From positions 1-13,820 of the forward strand of contig JAYVCI010000082.1 of NCBI GenBank assembly GCA_043750035.1: DNA of 13,820 nucleotides, read 5' to 3'. Within the stretch, counting starts at the first letter, position 1; each line of letters opens with the position of its first letter. Positions 6,484 through 13,723 of this stretch are shown piece after piece. A model generated the notes under the pieces. That model did not search any database and had not been told where the DNA came from. It was given only the letters and a program-made list of their open reading frames with translations. This DNA comes from CANJUD01 sp043750035 (lineage in GTDB: Bacteria; Bacteroidota; Bacteroidia; UKL13-3). A program made the position numbers and the translations under genes.

Positions 6484-8343
6484 TTAGCGATTTTTCGATT
6501 TGGTTTTCTTTGCCTTGGGTAATCTGAAAGGTTCTATGCCGCGTTGGTTGCTGATAAATGTTATAATTTTCTCTAGTTTTGGTTTGGATAAGAAATGAGA
6601 TTGGATTCTCTGTATTTCGCCATTAGAACTCAAAAGCATATCTCCTTTTCCTTGTAGAATTTCAACATCTTTTGAATCTATTACATGCTTACTTTCATTT
6701 TTAGATTTCACCCAAAAACAACTTCGAAATTGGAAATTTTCTATCTCAAGGTGTTTCAAAATAGGAGCAGTTGGAGGTTCAATTGCAATTATCAAATGTA
6801 TACCAACATTTTTAGATAAGCCGGCAAGTCTATCTATTGGGTAAGTTATATCCATTTCATCATTTGAAAACAAGTCTGCTAATTCATCAATTACAACGAT
6901 AATATATGGCATGAAATGATGGCCTTGTTCTGGATTTAATTTACGTTCCGAGAGCTTTAGATTATATTCTTTTATATTATAAACTCCTGCATCTTTCAGC
7001 AAGTCATATCGCGTGTCCATTAATACACACAAACTGTTTAACGTATTTATTGCGGATTTTTCATTTGTAATAATGGTATCATCGTCACCAGGTACTTTAG
7101 CTAAAAAATGTCGCTCTAAAGGGTTGAAAATATTCAATCTAATCTTTAGAGGATCTATTAAAACAAATTTAATTTCCGATGGATGTTTCTTATATAGTAT
7201 TGTCGCAATTAGACTATCCAAAAATGTAGCATACTCTTGATTTGAATTACCAAGAATAAAAAGATGCCCAATTATTGATAGGTCTTCAATCACATTTTTA
7301 TTCATAGGGGTTTTACCAAAAGCTATTGGGATTTCCCCCTCAAAATTTATAAATTCTACTGAGGATATAAGGTCTCTATATCCTAATATAAGTTCTTCCT
7401 CATAAGGCACTTCTATCCCAATAAAATAATCAGGTCTATTATATATTGCTACTCGAATATTTTTAACTGAAAGTGCAAGACAAAATTCTTCTTTTAATGC
7501 TTCGATTTTTGAGACATTAATTCCAATAGGATTTTCCAATTTTAATAAACAACACATAGGACCCATATATTCATCAATATTTTTTACTATAAGTCTATTA
7601 TTAGTAAGAAACTCTTGAAGAAGGCCTTTTTTCTCTTGAACCCATTTTTTCGGAAACTGCTGTTTCGTCAATTTGTCAAGTAATTCCAAAGTTGGATATT
7701 CATATTGGGCGTATTCTAAAGCGGGGTTGTAATTCTCATCCTTTTGCTTTTTTGAATTATTTTTAGTTTGAGGCATAGGAGAATCATCGAGGTCTAATGG
7801 TTTCTTCTCTGTATTTTTATCAACGATTTTTGTTTTGATAATTTCTTTCAAATGTTGCTCCAAATGAAACTCGTCAGGGATTAATATAGTGCTTGGAGAA
7901 ATAGCAGAAGTTATTATGCCGCCGATTTCAAGTTGATTTAGTATATTTTCTACTCGATTGCTGCCTGTTCTTAGTCTCCCTCTTAAAAAATAGTCAGAAC
8001 ATTTTTGGTATATTACTACTATCTGGGCTGCTTTAAGAAAATAATCCATTTCGGCTTCATCAAGCAATATTTCCGATTTGGAGTTTCGTTTTAAATAAAA
8101 TGGATACCTAATATTGAGTTTAATATCATCATAGTTTTTTAATGGTTTGTCTACTGGACTAGCCCTATTTAATATTTCATCAATCTCTCTTTTCTTTTTC
8201 CATTCTATATAAGAAGGATAGAATTCATTATACAAAGCATATAATATCACAATACCTATTATAACAACCACACTCCAAAAAAAAGTTGGGAAAACAAGGT
8301 ATATAAATATACAAATAATAATTCCCCAGATAATTCTTCCCAT
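6484..8343 (-). CDS. Domain-permuted FtsK-like protein lacking Walker A (putative pseudo-translocase)
   Basis: This 619-residue paralog of the adjacent FtsK has its domains in a different order. Residues 4-38 are a hydrophobic hairpin of two short membrane spans. Residues about 96-167 are an FtsK gamma-type winged helix, with TGSNR at 126-130 and IPDEFHLEQHLK at 155-166, matching the extreme C-terminus of FtsK. A linker (170-205) with DDSPMPQ resembles DDPSMPQ of the FtsK linker. The beta-like domain (about 206-345) and RecA-like motor (about 350-608) follow, ending in NQRGIEPFRLP and a lysine-rich tail. Walker A is lost: FtsK GATGQGKS is GNSNQEYA here (365-372). TQRP is IEPP (521-524), and FtsK R572 and R669 are Y455 and K552. 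Walker B VVIDELADL (483-491) and KGDML remain. Hence it is probably membrane-anchored and DNA-binding but unable to bind ATP normally. It could join or modulate FtsK hexamers; function is unknown. It lies 81 bases after ftsK with its own promoter and looks more AT-rich than ftsK. Confidence 0.9.
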   Translation of the reverse strand: MGRIIWGIIICIFIYLVFPTFFWSVVVIIGIVILYALYNEFYPSYIEWKKKREIDEILNRASPVDKPLKNYDDIKLNIRYPFYLKRNSKSEILLDEAEMDYFLKAAQIVVIYQKCSDYFLRGRLRTGSNRVENILNQLEIGGIITSAISPSTILIPDEFHLEQHLKEIIKTKIVDKNTEKKPLDLDDSPMPQTKNNSKKQKDENYNPALEYAQYEYPTLELLDKLTKQQFPKKWVQEKKGLLQEFLTNNRLIVKNIDEYMGPMCCLLKLENPIGINVSKIEALKEEFCLALSVKNIRVAIYNRPDYFIGIEVPYEEELILGYRDLISSVEFINFEGEIPIAFGKTPMNKNVIEDLSIIGHLFILGNSNQEYATFLDSLIATILYKKHPSEIKFVLIDPLKIRLNIFNPLERHFLAKVPGDDDTIITNEKSAINTLNSLCVLMDTRYDLLKDAGVYNIKEYNLKLSERKLNPEQGHHFMPYIIVVIDELADLFSNDEMDITYPIDRLAGLSKNVGIHLIIAIEPPTAPILKHLEIENFQFRSCFWVKSKNESKHVIDSKDVEILQGKGDMLLSSNGEIQRIQSHFLSKPKLEKIITFISNQRGIEPFRLPKAKKTKSKNR

Positions 8344-8364
8344 ATCTATTCTATATTTTTACTT

Positions 8365-8395
8365 CAAAAGTATGGTAACTATATCATATTACAAC
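8365..8395 (-). promoter_or_regulatory. Predicted promoter of the ftsK paralog
   Basis: On the minus strand TACTTTTG (plus-strand 8365-8372) matches TAnnTTTG exactly. GTTG (plus-strand 8392-8395), one base off TTTG, lies 19 bases upstream. Transcription would start near 8358, about 15 bases before the ATG. This gives the paralog expression independent of ftsK. Confidence 0.6.
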
Positions 8396-8399
8396 GACA

Positions 8400-8423
8400 C
8401 CCCGAATCCTGAATCCAGATTCC
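8400..8423 (-). repeat. Heptamer array, inverted copy of the 6346 array
   Basis: On the minus strand the units read GGAATCT, GGATTCA, GGATTCG, then GGG. This begins one base after the ftsK stop codon (8425-8427) and ends with the same GGATTCGGGG as the array at 6346-6383. The two arrays point towards each other and bracket the ftsK paralog. Confidence 0.8.
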
Positions 8424-8424
8424 T

Positions 8425-10884
8425 CTATACGCCCATATCCTTCAAATGCTGCTCCAAATGGAATTCATCGGGGATTAATACATCACGGGCTTTACTACCT
8501 GTAAACGGACCTACGATGCCAGCTTTTTCTAGCTGGTCCATCAATCGCCCTGCCCTGTTATAGCCCAGTTTTAATCGGCGTTGTAATAGTGAGGTGGAGC
8601 CTTGTTGGTGTAATACTATCATACGTGCCGCATCGCCAAACATGGCATCCATATCATTGGTATCTATATCTTCAAATCCGCCTTCTGCTTCGGGGTCTTT
8701 TATTTCGGGCAGGCGGAATGGCTCGCTGCCGCGTTGGTTGCCTATATATTCAGCTACACGTTCTACTTCGGGCGTATCTACAAACGCACATTGTACACGA
8801 ACCACATCATTTCCATTTAATATAAGCATATCGCCTTTGCCAATTAATTGGTCGGCACCATTGCCATCTAATATAGTACGGCTATCAATTTTGCTGGAAA
8901 CTTTAAACGCTGCACGGGCTGGGAAATTCGCTTTGATGGTTCCTGTTATTACATTCACACTGGGCCTTTGTGTAGCCAAAATTAAATGTATGCCAATAGC
9001 ACGGGCAAGCTGGGCAAGGCGTCCCACGGGGTATTCCACTTCTTTGCCTGCGGTCATCATCAGGTCGGCAAGCTCATCTATGATAACAACTATATAGGGC
9101 ATGAAGTGATGGCCCTGTTCGGGATTTAATTTGCGTTCGAGAAACTTGGTATTATATTCTTTTAAGTTTCTCACGCCTGCATTTTTCAATAAATCATAGC
9201 GTGTATCCATCAACACACAAAGACTATTTAATGTATTTACAACAAGTTTTGTATCTGTTATAATCGCATCTTGGTCACCCGGAATTTTTGCTAAGAAATG
9301 GCGTTCAATAGTTTTATATAATGATAATTCTACCTTCTTCGGATCGACCAAAACAAACTTGAGTTGTGAGGGATGTTTTTTATATAATAGCGAAGTTATG
9401 ATAACATTTATCCCCACCGATTTTCCTTGTCCCGTAGCACCTGCCATTAATAAGTGTGGCATTTTTGCAAGGTCGGCAACATATACATCGTTGCTAATAG
9501 TTTTGCCAAAACATATAGGCAAGTCCGCATCCGATTGTTGGAATTTTGCACTGGCCAACAGCATTTTCATGGGCACCATTTCAGGGTTTTGATTCGGCAC
9601 TTCTATACCAATAGTTCCTTTACCTGGAATAGGAGCAATAATACGAATGCCTAGTGCAGCAAGGCTTAGAGCAATATCATCTTCCAAGTTTTTAATTTTA
9701 GAAATACGAATTCCGGCAGCAGGCACTATTTCATATAGTGTAACTGTGGGCCCAATGGTTGCTTTAATTTTATCAATGCCTATATTATAGTTTTTGAGTG
9801 TTTCTACAATCAGCTTTTTATTTGCCTCAAGCTCATCCATGCTCACTTTGGTTTTGGTATCATCAAATTCTTTGAGCAGATCGAGGGTGGGCAGTTTGTA
9901 GTCACTATATTCTAAAGTAGGGTCGTAGGGTGTGCCTATTTTAAAATGCTCAGGCCTTGCAGCATGTGGGGCTTCATCGGGTGTTTGTTCAATCTCTAAT
10001 AAAGTATCTTTTTTTTCTATATCTACTTCAAGGGTCACTTCGGGTTGCGGCATGGAGGGGTCATCTGTAATACCGAAAGGGTCGTCTTTTATAATAAGTT
10101 TAAAATCATTGGGGTCCAATGGCGGCTCCACATCTTCCATTTCTGGATGGGCAATTTTATCTTTATGGGTAAAATAATCGTGGTTTTCGGGTACCGTATT
10201 TTCCAAATCTGATAGGGGCGGAACAGCGGTTCCATCAGGCATTGCCGCCAAGGGCCTGGGACGATGAAATTCAATATTCCAAACCAATACACAAAATACC
10301 AGTGCATAAAAAGTTAAGAATAATATAGCTCCCACCATACCTAATAATCCCTCCAAATACTTAAATCCGTGATAGCCAAAAGCACCGCTCATGAAATACC
10401 AATCATTAACAACATTGCACAAAAGCCCTAAAGTAAGGCTAGTCCATATCACCACAAAAAAACTATATTTCAGAGTTTTCACGATGGGCAAAAACCAATG
10501 TTTGAAAAGCATTCGCCCACCCAACAAAAAGAATAACAATACAAAAGCATAAGAGGCAATACCAAACCATTGGTGAACGAATATGTGTGATATAATAGCA
10601 CCCAATTTGCCCAGCCAGTTTTGTACGGCTTCCGGATTATAAGTTACAAACACTTCCCAGCCTGAACCAAGCACCATACCTTGGTCGCTTTTCCAGGTAA
10701 ATAAAAATGAGGTGAAAGCTAAAGCCAAATATGCAGCAGTTAATATAAAGAATAGCCCAAGGATTTTATGAAAACGTGGATCGAACAGAAACTCCCACCA
10801 CGCTTGCTTGGCAGGGGCAGTTTTAGGTTTCTCCTTTTCAAATTCTTCGGTGGGTACGGTATTTTCTAATTTCTTTTTGGCCAA
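8425..10884 (-). CDS. ftsK: DNA translocase FtsK
   Basis: FtsK is a septum-located, ATP-driven hexameric pump that moves and resolves chromosome termini during division. The 819 residues are full length for Bacteroidota. Four membrane spans lie at about 38-64, 98-122, 137-157 and 183-203, followed by an acidic linker (about 215-320) and a beta-like domain (about 330-460). The RecA-like motor has Walker A GATGQGKS at 482-489, Walker B IIDELADL at 601-608, TQRPS at 638-642 and SRTILD at 668-673. The gamma winged helix (about 748-819) carries GYNRAGRLMDQLE and ends in HLKDMGV. All motifs are intact. The start is TTG at 10884: upstream the frame is open only back to a TAA, with no ATG or GTG, and the next internal Met (70) would remove the first membrane span. 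lolA lies upstream on the same strand and the permuted paralog downstream. Confidence 0.96.
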   Translation of the reverse strand: MAKKKLENTVPTEEFEKEKPKTAPAKQAWWEFLFDPRFHKILGLFFILTAAYLALAFTSFLFTWKSDQGMVLGSGWEVFVTYNPEAVQNWLGKLGAIISHIFVHQWFGIASYAFVLLFFLLGGRMLFKHWFLPIVKTLKYSFFVVIWTSLTLGLLCNVVNDWYFMSGAFGYHGFKYLEGLLGMVGAILFLTFYALVFCVLVWNIEFHRPRPLAAMPDGTAVPPLSDLENTVPENHDYFTHKDKIAHPEMEDVEPPLDPNDFKLIIKDDPFGITDDPSMPQPEVTLEVDIEKKDTLLEIEQTPDEAPHAARPEHFKIGTPYDPTLEYSDYKLPTLDLLKEFDDTKTKVSMDELEANKKLIVETLKNYNIGIDKIKATIGPTVTLYEIVPAAGIRISKIKNLEDDIALSLAALGIRIIAPIPGKGTIGIEVPNQNPEMVPMKMLLASAKFQQSDADLPICFGKTISNDVYVADLAKMPHLLMAGATGQGKSVGINVIITSLLYKKHPSQLKFVLVDPKKVELSLYKTIERHFLAKIPGDQDAIITDTKLVVNTLNSLCVLMDTRYDLLKNAGVRNLKEYNTKFLERKLNPEQGHHFMPYIVVIIDELADLMMTAGKEVEYPVGRLAQLARAIGIHLILATQRPSVNVITGTIKANFPARAAFKVSSKIDSRTILDGNGADQLIGKGDMLILNGNDVVRVQCAFVDTPEVERVAEYIGNQRGSEPFRLPEIKDPEAEGGFEDIDTNDMDAMFGDAARMIVLHQQGSTSLLQRRLKLGYNRAGRLMDQLEKAGIVGPFTGSKARDVLIPDEFHLEQHLKDMGV

Positions 10885-10907
10885 TTGAAATGTTTGCTTA
10901 ATCCTTG

Positions 10908-10915
10908 CAAAAATA
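10908..10915 (-). promoter_or_regulatory. Predicted -7 box of ftsK
   Basis: On the minus strand the sequence reads TATTTTTG, an exact TAnnTTTG match, 23 bases before the TTG start of ftsK. No convincing TTTG lies 17-23 bases further upstream. Its position supports the TTG start and makes ftsK at least partly independent of lolA. Confidence 0.5.
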
Positions 10916-10985
10916 ATTTGTTACCCCTCAGTAATGGTTTTGTTTTATACACAGTGGGGCGAAATAGTGGACAGGGGAGAAAGGG

Positions 10986-11013
10986 TATAAAGTATCAAGT
11001 ATAAAGTATCAAG
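10986..11013. repeat. 14-bp tandem direct repeat
   Basis: TATAAAGTATCAAG occurs twice back to back (10986-10999 and 11000-11013) in the 245-base gap between lolA and ftsK. It is likely a simple local duplication. No gene is seen in the gap. Confidence 0.85.
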
Positions 11014-11095
11014 ACTTTGTCGCTACTTCCGCTAGGTAAGATTAGGCAATAGTTATGATGTATAACAATATCCTAAATCAAAACACAAATCTGCT

Positions 11096-11114
11096 CCCTC
11101 CCCTCAGGGGAGGG
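11096..11114 (-). terminator. GC-rich hairpin downstream of lolA
   Basis: CCCTCCCC (11096-11103) pairs with GGGGAGGG (11107-11114) around a three-base loop, 15 bases after the lolA stop codon. On the minus strand it is followed by a T-rich but interrupted stretch, so termination is plausible but not textbook. From memory, similar CCCTCCCC hairpins next to GGGGTGGGG are frequent between genes in Bacteroidota; this could not be checked here. Confidence 0.5.
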
Positions 11115-11129
11115 CTGGGGTGGGGCCAA

Positions 11130-11852
11130 CTATCTTATTACACTATAAGCCAAATGCTTATTCATCTTCACTTTATTAGGAACAGGTCTAGCTTTATATA
11201 AAGTCCGAAGACTTCTCAAATCATTCTCAGTTACACCCGGGTGGGCCTTTTTATTGAACACAAAGAAGTTGTCCAGTATTTTTATATGTGCCTGAAACTT
11301 TGGGATTTCGTAGGTATATATATCGCCAAATTTGCCATAGAGTTTGGTGCGGACAATAATTTTTCCCTGTTTCTGAATAAATAATTTTACGGTATGTATG
11401 TTTTTGGTTTTGTCGATGGGTGTAAGCCTTATCTGCTGCACCATTACGCCGTTTTCCATTTTCTCTTCCACAAATTCACTTACATAACCTTTCTCGTAAG
11501 TATTCAATATTTTTTGGGGGCTCAAATCATTCTTCGCTGCATTAAAAGTATTGACTTCTACTTCGTTATCTTCTTTATTATACTTCCAAATAGTCTTACC
11601 GTCGCAGAATATTTCCATATTGCCCATCTCAATTTTAAACTTGAGTCCCTTCACATAAATAGTCCCTCGCCTGGTGGTATTGATTTTGTCTTTCTTGTTC
11701 TCCTGATTGAAAACAAAGCTGGCTTTGTAGGTCTTAAATGACTTGTATTTGGCAGATACCGCTTTTAGGATGGAGTCGGACTTGTTGTCTGCCGCAAAGG
11801 TTCTGGTGAAAGATATGACTGCGAGAGTGACTAATAAAATGTACTTTTTCAT
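11130..11852 (-). CDS. lolA: LolA-family outer-membrane lipoprotein carrier protein
   Basis: LolA is a periplasmic chaperone that carries lipoproteins from the inner-membrane LolCDE complex to the outer membrane. The 240-residue precursor begins with a signal peptide, MKKYILLVTLAVISFTRTFA, with cleavage likely after A20. The LolA fold is recognisable in the spacing of YKSFKTYKASF (36-46), TRRGTIYVKGLKFKIEMGN (60-78), CDGKTIWKYNKEDNEVEV (83-100) and the late FFVFNKKAHPGVTENDLR (196-213). In the homologues I recall the protein ends soon after a DLR-like motif; here about 27 further residues follow, rich in basic side chains. The adjacency to ftsK is common in bacteria, though here lolA is upstream, while in E. 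coli it follows ftsK. It diverges from pckA. Confidence 0.88.
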   Translation of the reverse strand: MKKYILLVTLAVISFTRTFAADNKSDSILKAVSAKYKSFKTYKASFVFNQENKKDKINTTRRGTIYVKGLKFKIEMGNMEIFCDGKTIWKYNKEDNEVEVNTFNAAKNDLSPQKILNTYEKGYVSEFVEEKMENGVMVQQIRLTPIDKTKNIHTVKLFIQKQGKIIVRTKLYGKFGDIYTYEIPKFQAHIKILDNFFVFNKKAHPGVTENDLRSLRTLYKARPVPNKVKMNKHLAYSVIR

Positions 11853-11869
11853 GTATTTTAATTGGTTTG

Positions 11870-11877
11870 CAAAAATA
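11870..11877 (-). promoter_or_regulatory. Predicted -7 box of lolA
   Basis: On the minus strand the sequence reads TATTTTTG, an exact TAnnTTTG match, 17 bases before the lolA ATG. Upstream TTTG boxes exist on the minus strand but at 13 and 25 bases, outside the usual spacing. Confidence 0.5.
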
Positions 11878-11969
11878 TAAACTTTTGAGGCAAAGTAGGT
11901 TTCAAATATTCAGCCAAAAAAACTTTTTGTAAAACTTAATAAAATCATTTTTTATAGTACTTGCAGGGT

Positions 11970-11977
11970 TAAATTTG
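11970..11977 (+). promoter_or_regulatory. Predicted -7 box of pckA
   Basis: TAAATTTG matches TAnnTTTG exactly and lies 26 bases before the pckA ATG. It sits inside a small inverted repeat, GGGTT (11966-11970) with AACCC (11979-11983). No clear -33 box is seen. Confidence 0.5.
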
Positions 11978-12003
11978 CAACCCCAAAATTCAACTAAAAA
12001 AGA

Positions 12004-13620
12004 ATGAATACAAAAGCATCAAACGAACACAACAGCCGCTTGTTGGAACAAGTAGTTGCCGTTGTTGGCAAAATCAACAACAATCTTTCACCCACACAGT
12101 TGGTAGAAAAAGCCCTCGAACGCAAAGAAGGCGTATTGGCCGATAGCTGTGCCTTATGTGCTGACACAGGCGAATTTACAGGCCGTTCGCCCAAAGACAA
12201 ATTCTCGGTTTGCGATAGTACCACCGAAAATGTGGTGTGGTGGGGTGATGTAAATTTCAAGTTTACCCCTGATCAATTCGATGCTCTTTTGGCAAAAATG
12301 CTCGACTATATTAAAGGCAAGGAAATGTTTGCCCGCGATTGCTATGCTTGTGCCGATCCAAAATACCGCTTGAACGTAAAGGTAATTACCGAAACGGCGT
12401 ATTCAAATATATTTGCCCATAACTTGTTCTTACGCCCCGAAACATCTGAATTGGAGTCATTGACGAGTGATTGGGTTATTTTAAACGTGCCCAGTTTCCG
12501 TGCTACCCCTGCTGAGGATGGCACACGCCAACATAATTTCTCTATTATCAACTTCACCAAAAAAATATATATCATAGGTGGCAGTGGTTATACCGGCGAA
12601 ATCAAAAAAGGTATATTCACCGTGCTTAATTATAGTATGCCACATGAGCATAATGTATTATCGATGCACTGCTCGGCAAATATTGGTAAAGGTGGCGATA
12701 CCGCAATTTTCTTTGGCTTATCAGGTACAGGGAAAACCACGTTGAGTGCCGACCCTAACCGCGAATTGATTGGTGACGACGAGCATGGCTGGAGCGAAAG
12801 TACTGTATTTAATTTTGAAGGTGGTTGCTATGCAAAATGTGTAGACTTAACCCACGAAAAAGAACCCGAAATTTTTGAAGCTATAAAAGATGGAGCATTA
12901 TTAGAAAATGTTCGTTTCATTGATGGAACCAATACACCCGATTATACCAATATAACAGTTACAGAAAATACCCGTGCCGCTTATCCGATATATAATCTTA
13001 AAAACTTTGCAAAACCAAGTATTGGAAACACACCTAAAAATATATTCTTTTTAACAGCGGATGCATTTGGCGTATTGCCTCCAATATCTCGTTTGGATGT
13101 GGGCCAAGCCATGTATAGTTTCATTAGTGGTTATACTGCTAAAGTTGCAGGAACCGAAGCTGGTGTTACCGAGCCACAAGCAACTTTCTCAGCTTGTTTT
13201 GGTAAAGCATTTTTACCCTTGCACCCAGGTCGTTATGCAAAATTATTGGGCGAAAAATTAAAACAAAATCCGGATATTAAAGTGTGGCTAATAAACACTG
13301 GCTGGACAGGCGGACCTTACGGAGTAGGCTCACGCATGAAATTGAGTTTTACCCGCCGTATGATAACTGCAGCACTTAATGGAGAGTTGAATAACGTAGC
13401 TTATGAGAACCATCCCGTATTTGGTATTGCAATGCCGACTACTTGCCCCGAAGTGCCAGTAGAAATATTAAACCCTCGTAATACATGGGCTGATAAAGAT
13501 GCCTACGACCAAAAAGCCAATCACCTTGCTGAGTTGTTTGTGAAAAACTTTAAACTATATGAAGATGGGGTGAGTGAAGAAATACTTGCCGCTGCTCCAA
13601 AAACTGCGGTGAATGTATAA
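12004..13620 (+). CDS. pckA: ATP-dependent phosphoenolpyruvate carboxykinase (EC 4.1.1.49)
   Basis: It converts oxaloacetate and ATP to phosphoenolpyruvate, CO2 and ADP, the entry step of gluconeogenesis in the cytoplasm; in many anaerobic bacteria it also runs in reverse. The 538 residues match the ATP-using family (about 530-545). The substrate-binding arginine R61 lies in TGEFTGRSPKDKF, Y196 in GGSGYTGEIKKG, and metal-binding K202 and H222 in EIKKG and MHCSANIG. The P-loop GLSGTGKT is at 238-245 and GDDEHGW at 257-263 holds the metal aspartates. TGWTGGPYGVG near the C-terminal third completes the family signature. All catalytic residues appear present. The start is ATG at 12004, with a promoter box 26 bases upstream and a terminator after the stop, so it is a one-gene unit divergent from lolA. 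Confidence 0.97.
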   Translation: MNTKASNEHNSRLLEQVVAVVGKINNNLSPTQLVEKALERKEGVLADSCALCADTGEFTGRSPKDKFSVCDSTTENVVWWGDVNFKFTPDQFDALLAKMLDYIKGKEMFARDCYACADPKYRLNVKVITETAYSNIFAHNLFLRPETSELESLTSDWVILNVPSFRATPAEDGTRQHNFSIINFTKKIYIIGGSGYTGEIKKGIFTVLNYSMPHEHNVLSMHCSANIGKGGDTAIFFGLSGTGKTTLSADPNRELIGDDEHGWSESTVFNFEGGCYAKCVDLTHEKEPEIFEAIKDGALLENVRFIDGTNTPDYTNITVTENTRAAYPIYNLKNFAKPSIGNTPKNIFFLTADAFGVLPPISRLDVGQAMYSFISGYTAKVAGTEAGVTEPQATFSACFGKAFLPLHPGRYAKLLGEKLKQNPDIKVWLINTGWTGGPYGVGSRMKLSFTRRMITAALNGELNNVAYENHPVFGIAMPTTCPEVPVEILNPRNTWADKDAYDQKANHLAELFVKNFKLYEDGVSEEILAAAPKTAVNV

Positions 13621-13632
13621 TACTTAGTCTTC

Positions 13633-13652
13633 GTCCCGATAGCTATCGGGAC
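13633..13652. repeat. Perfect 20-bp palindrome
   Basis: GTCCCGATAGCTATCGGGAC equals its own reverse complement with no loop. It starts 13 bases after the pckA stop codon. From memory, the core CCCGATAGCTATCGGG recurs in intergenic DNA of many Bacteroidota; this was not checked. The arms CCCGAT/ATCGGG echo the stem of the terminator that follows. Confidence 0.9.
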
Positions 13653-13672
13653 CGCTCAGACACCAATTTTTG

Positions 13673-13707
13673 AAAAATCCCGGTAAGTGATTATCGGGAT
13701 TTTTTTT
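13673..13707. terminator. Intrinsic terminator between pckA and the convergent T9SS gene
   Basis: AAAAATCCCG (13673-13682) pairs perfectly with CGGGATTTTT (13695-13704) around a 12-base loop, and the plus strand continues in T to 13707, giving a run of eight T. It should stop pckA transcription. On the minus strand the five-T run opposite the A-run could serve the convergent gene as well. Confidence 0.85.
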
Positions 13708-13723
13708 CTGATATATATATTGC

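Noticed and set aside
6484..8343. FtsK paralog as a decaying pseudogene
   Set aside because: The frame is open for 619 codons, the protein core is conserved despite many silent changes, and it has a promoter; the losses cluster at nucleotide-binding and catalytic positions.
8594..9097. Open frame of 167 codons on the plus strand
   Set aside because: It lies entirely antisense to the conserved FtsK motor and gamma coding region and has no recognisable domain.
11107..11114. GGGGAGGG, which fits the E. coli KOPS consensus GGGNAGGG read by FtsK gamma
   Set aside because: It is one arm of a GC-rich hairpin, a single site, and the orienting sequence in Bacteroidota is not known to be the same.
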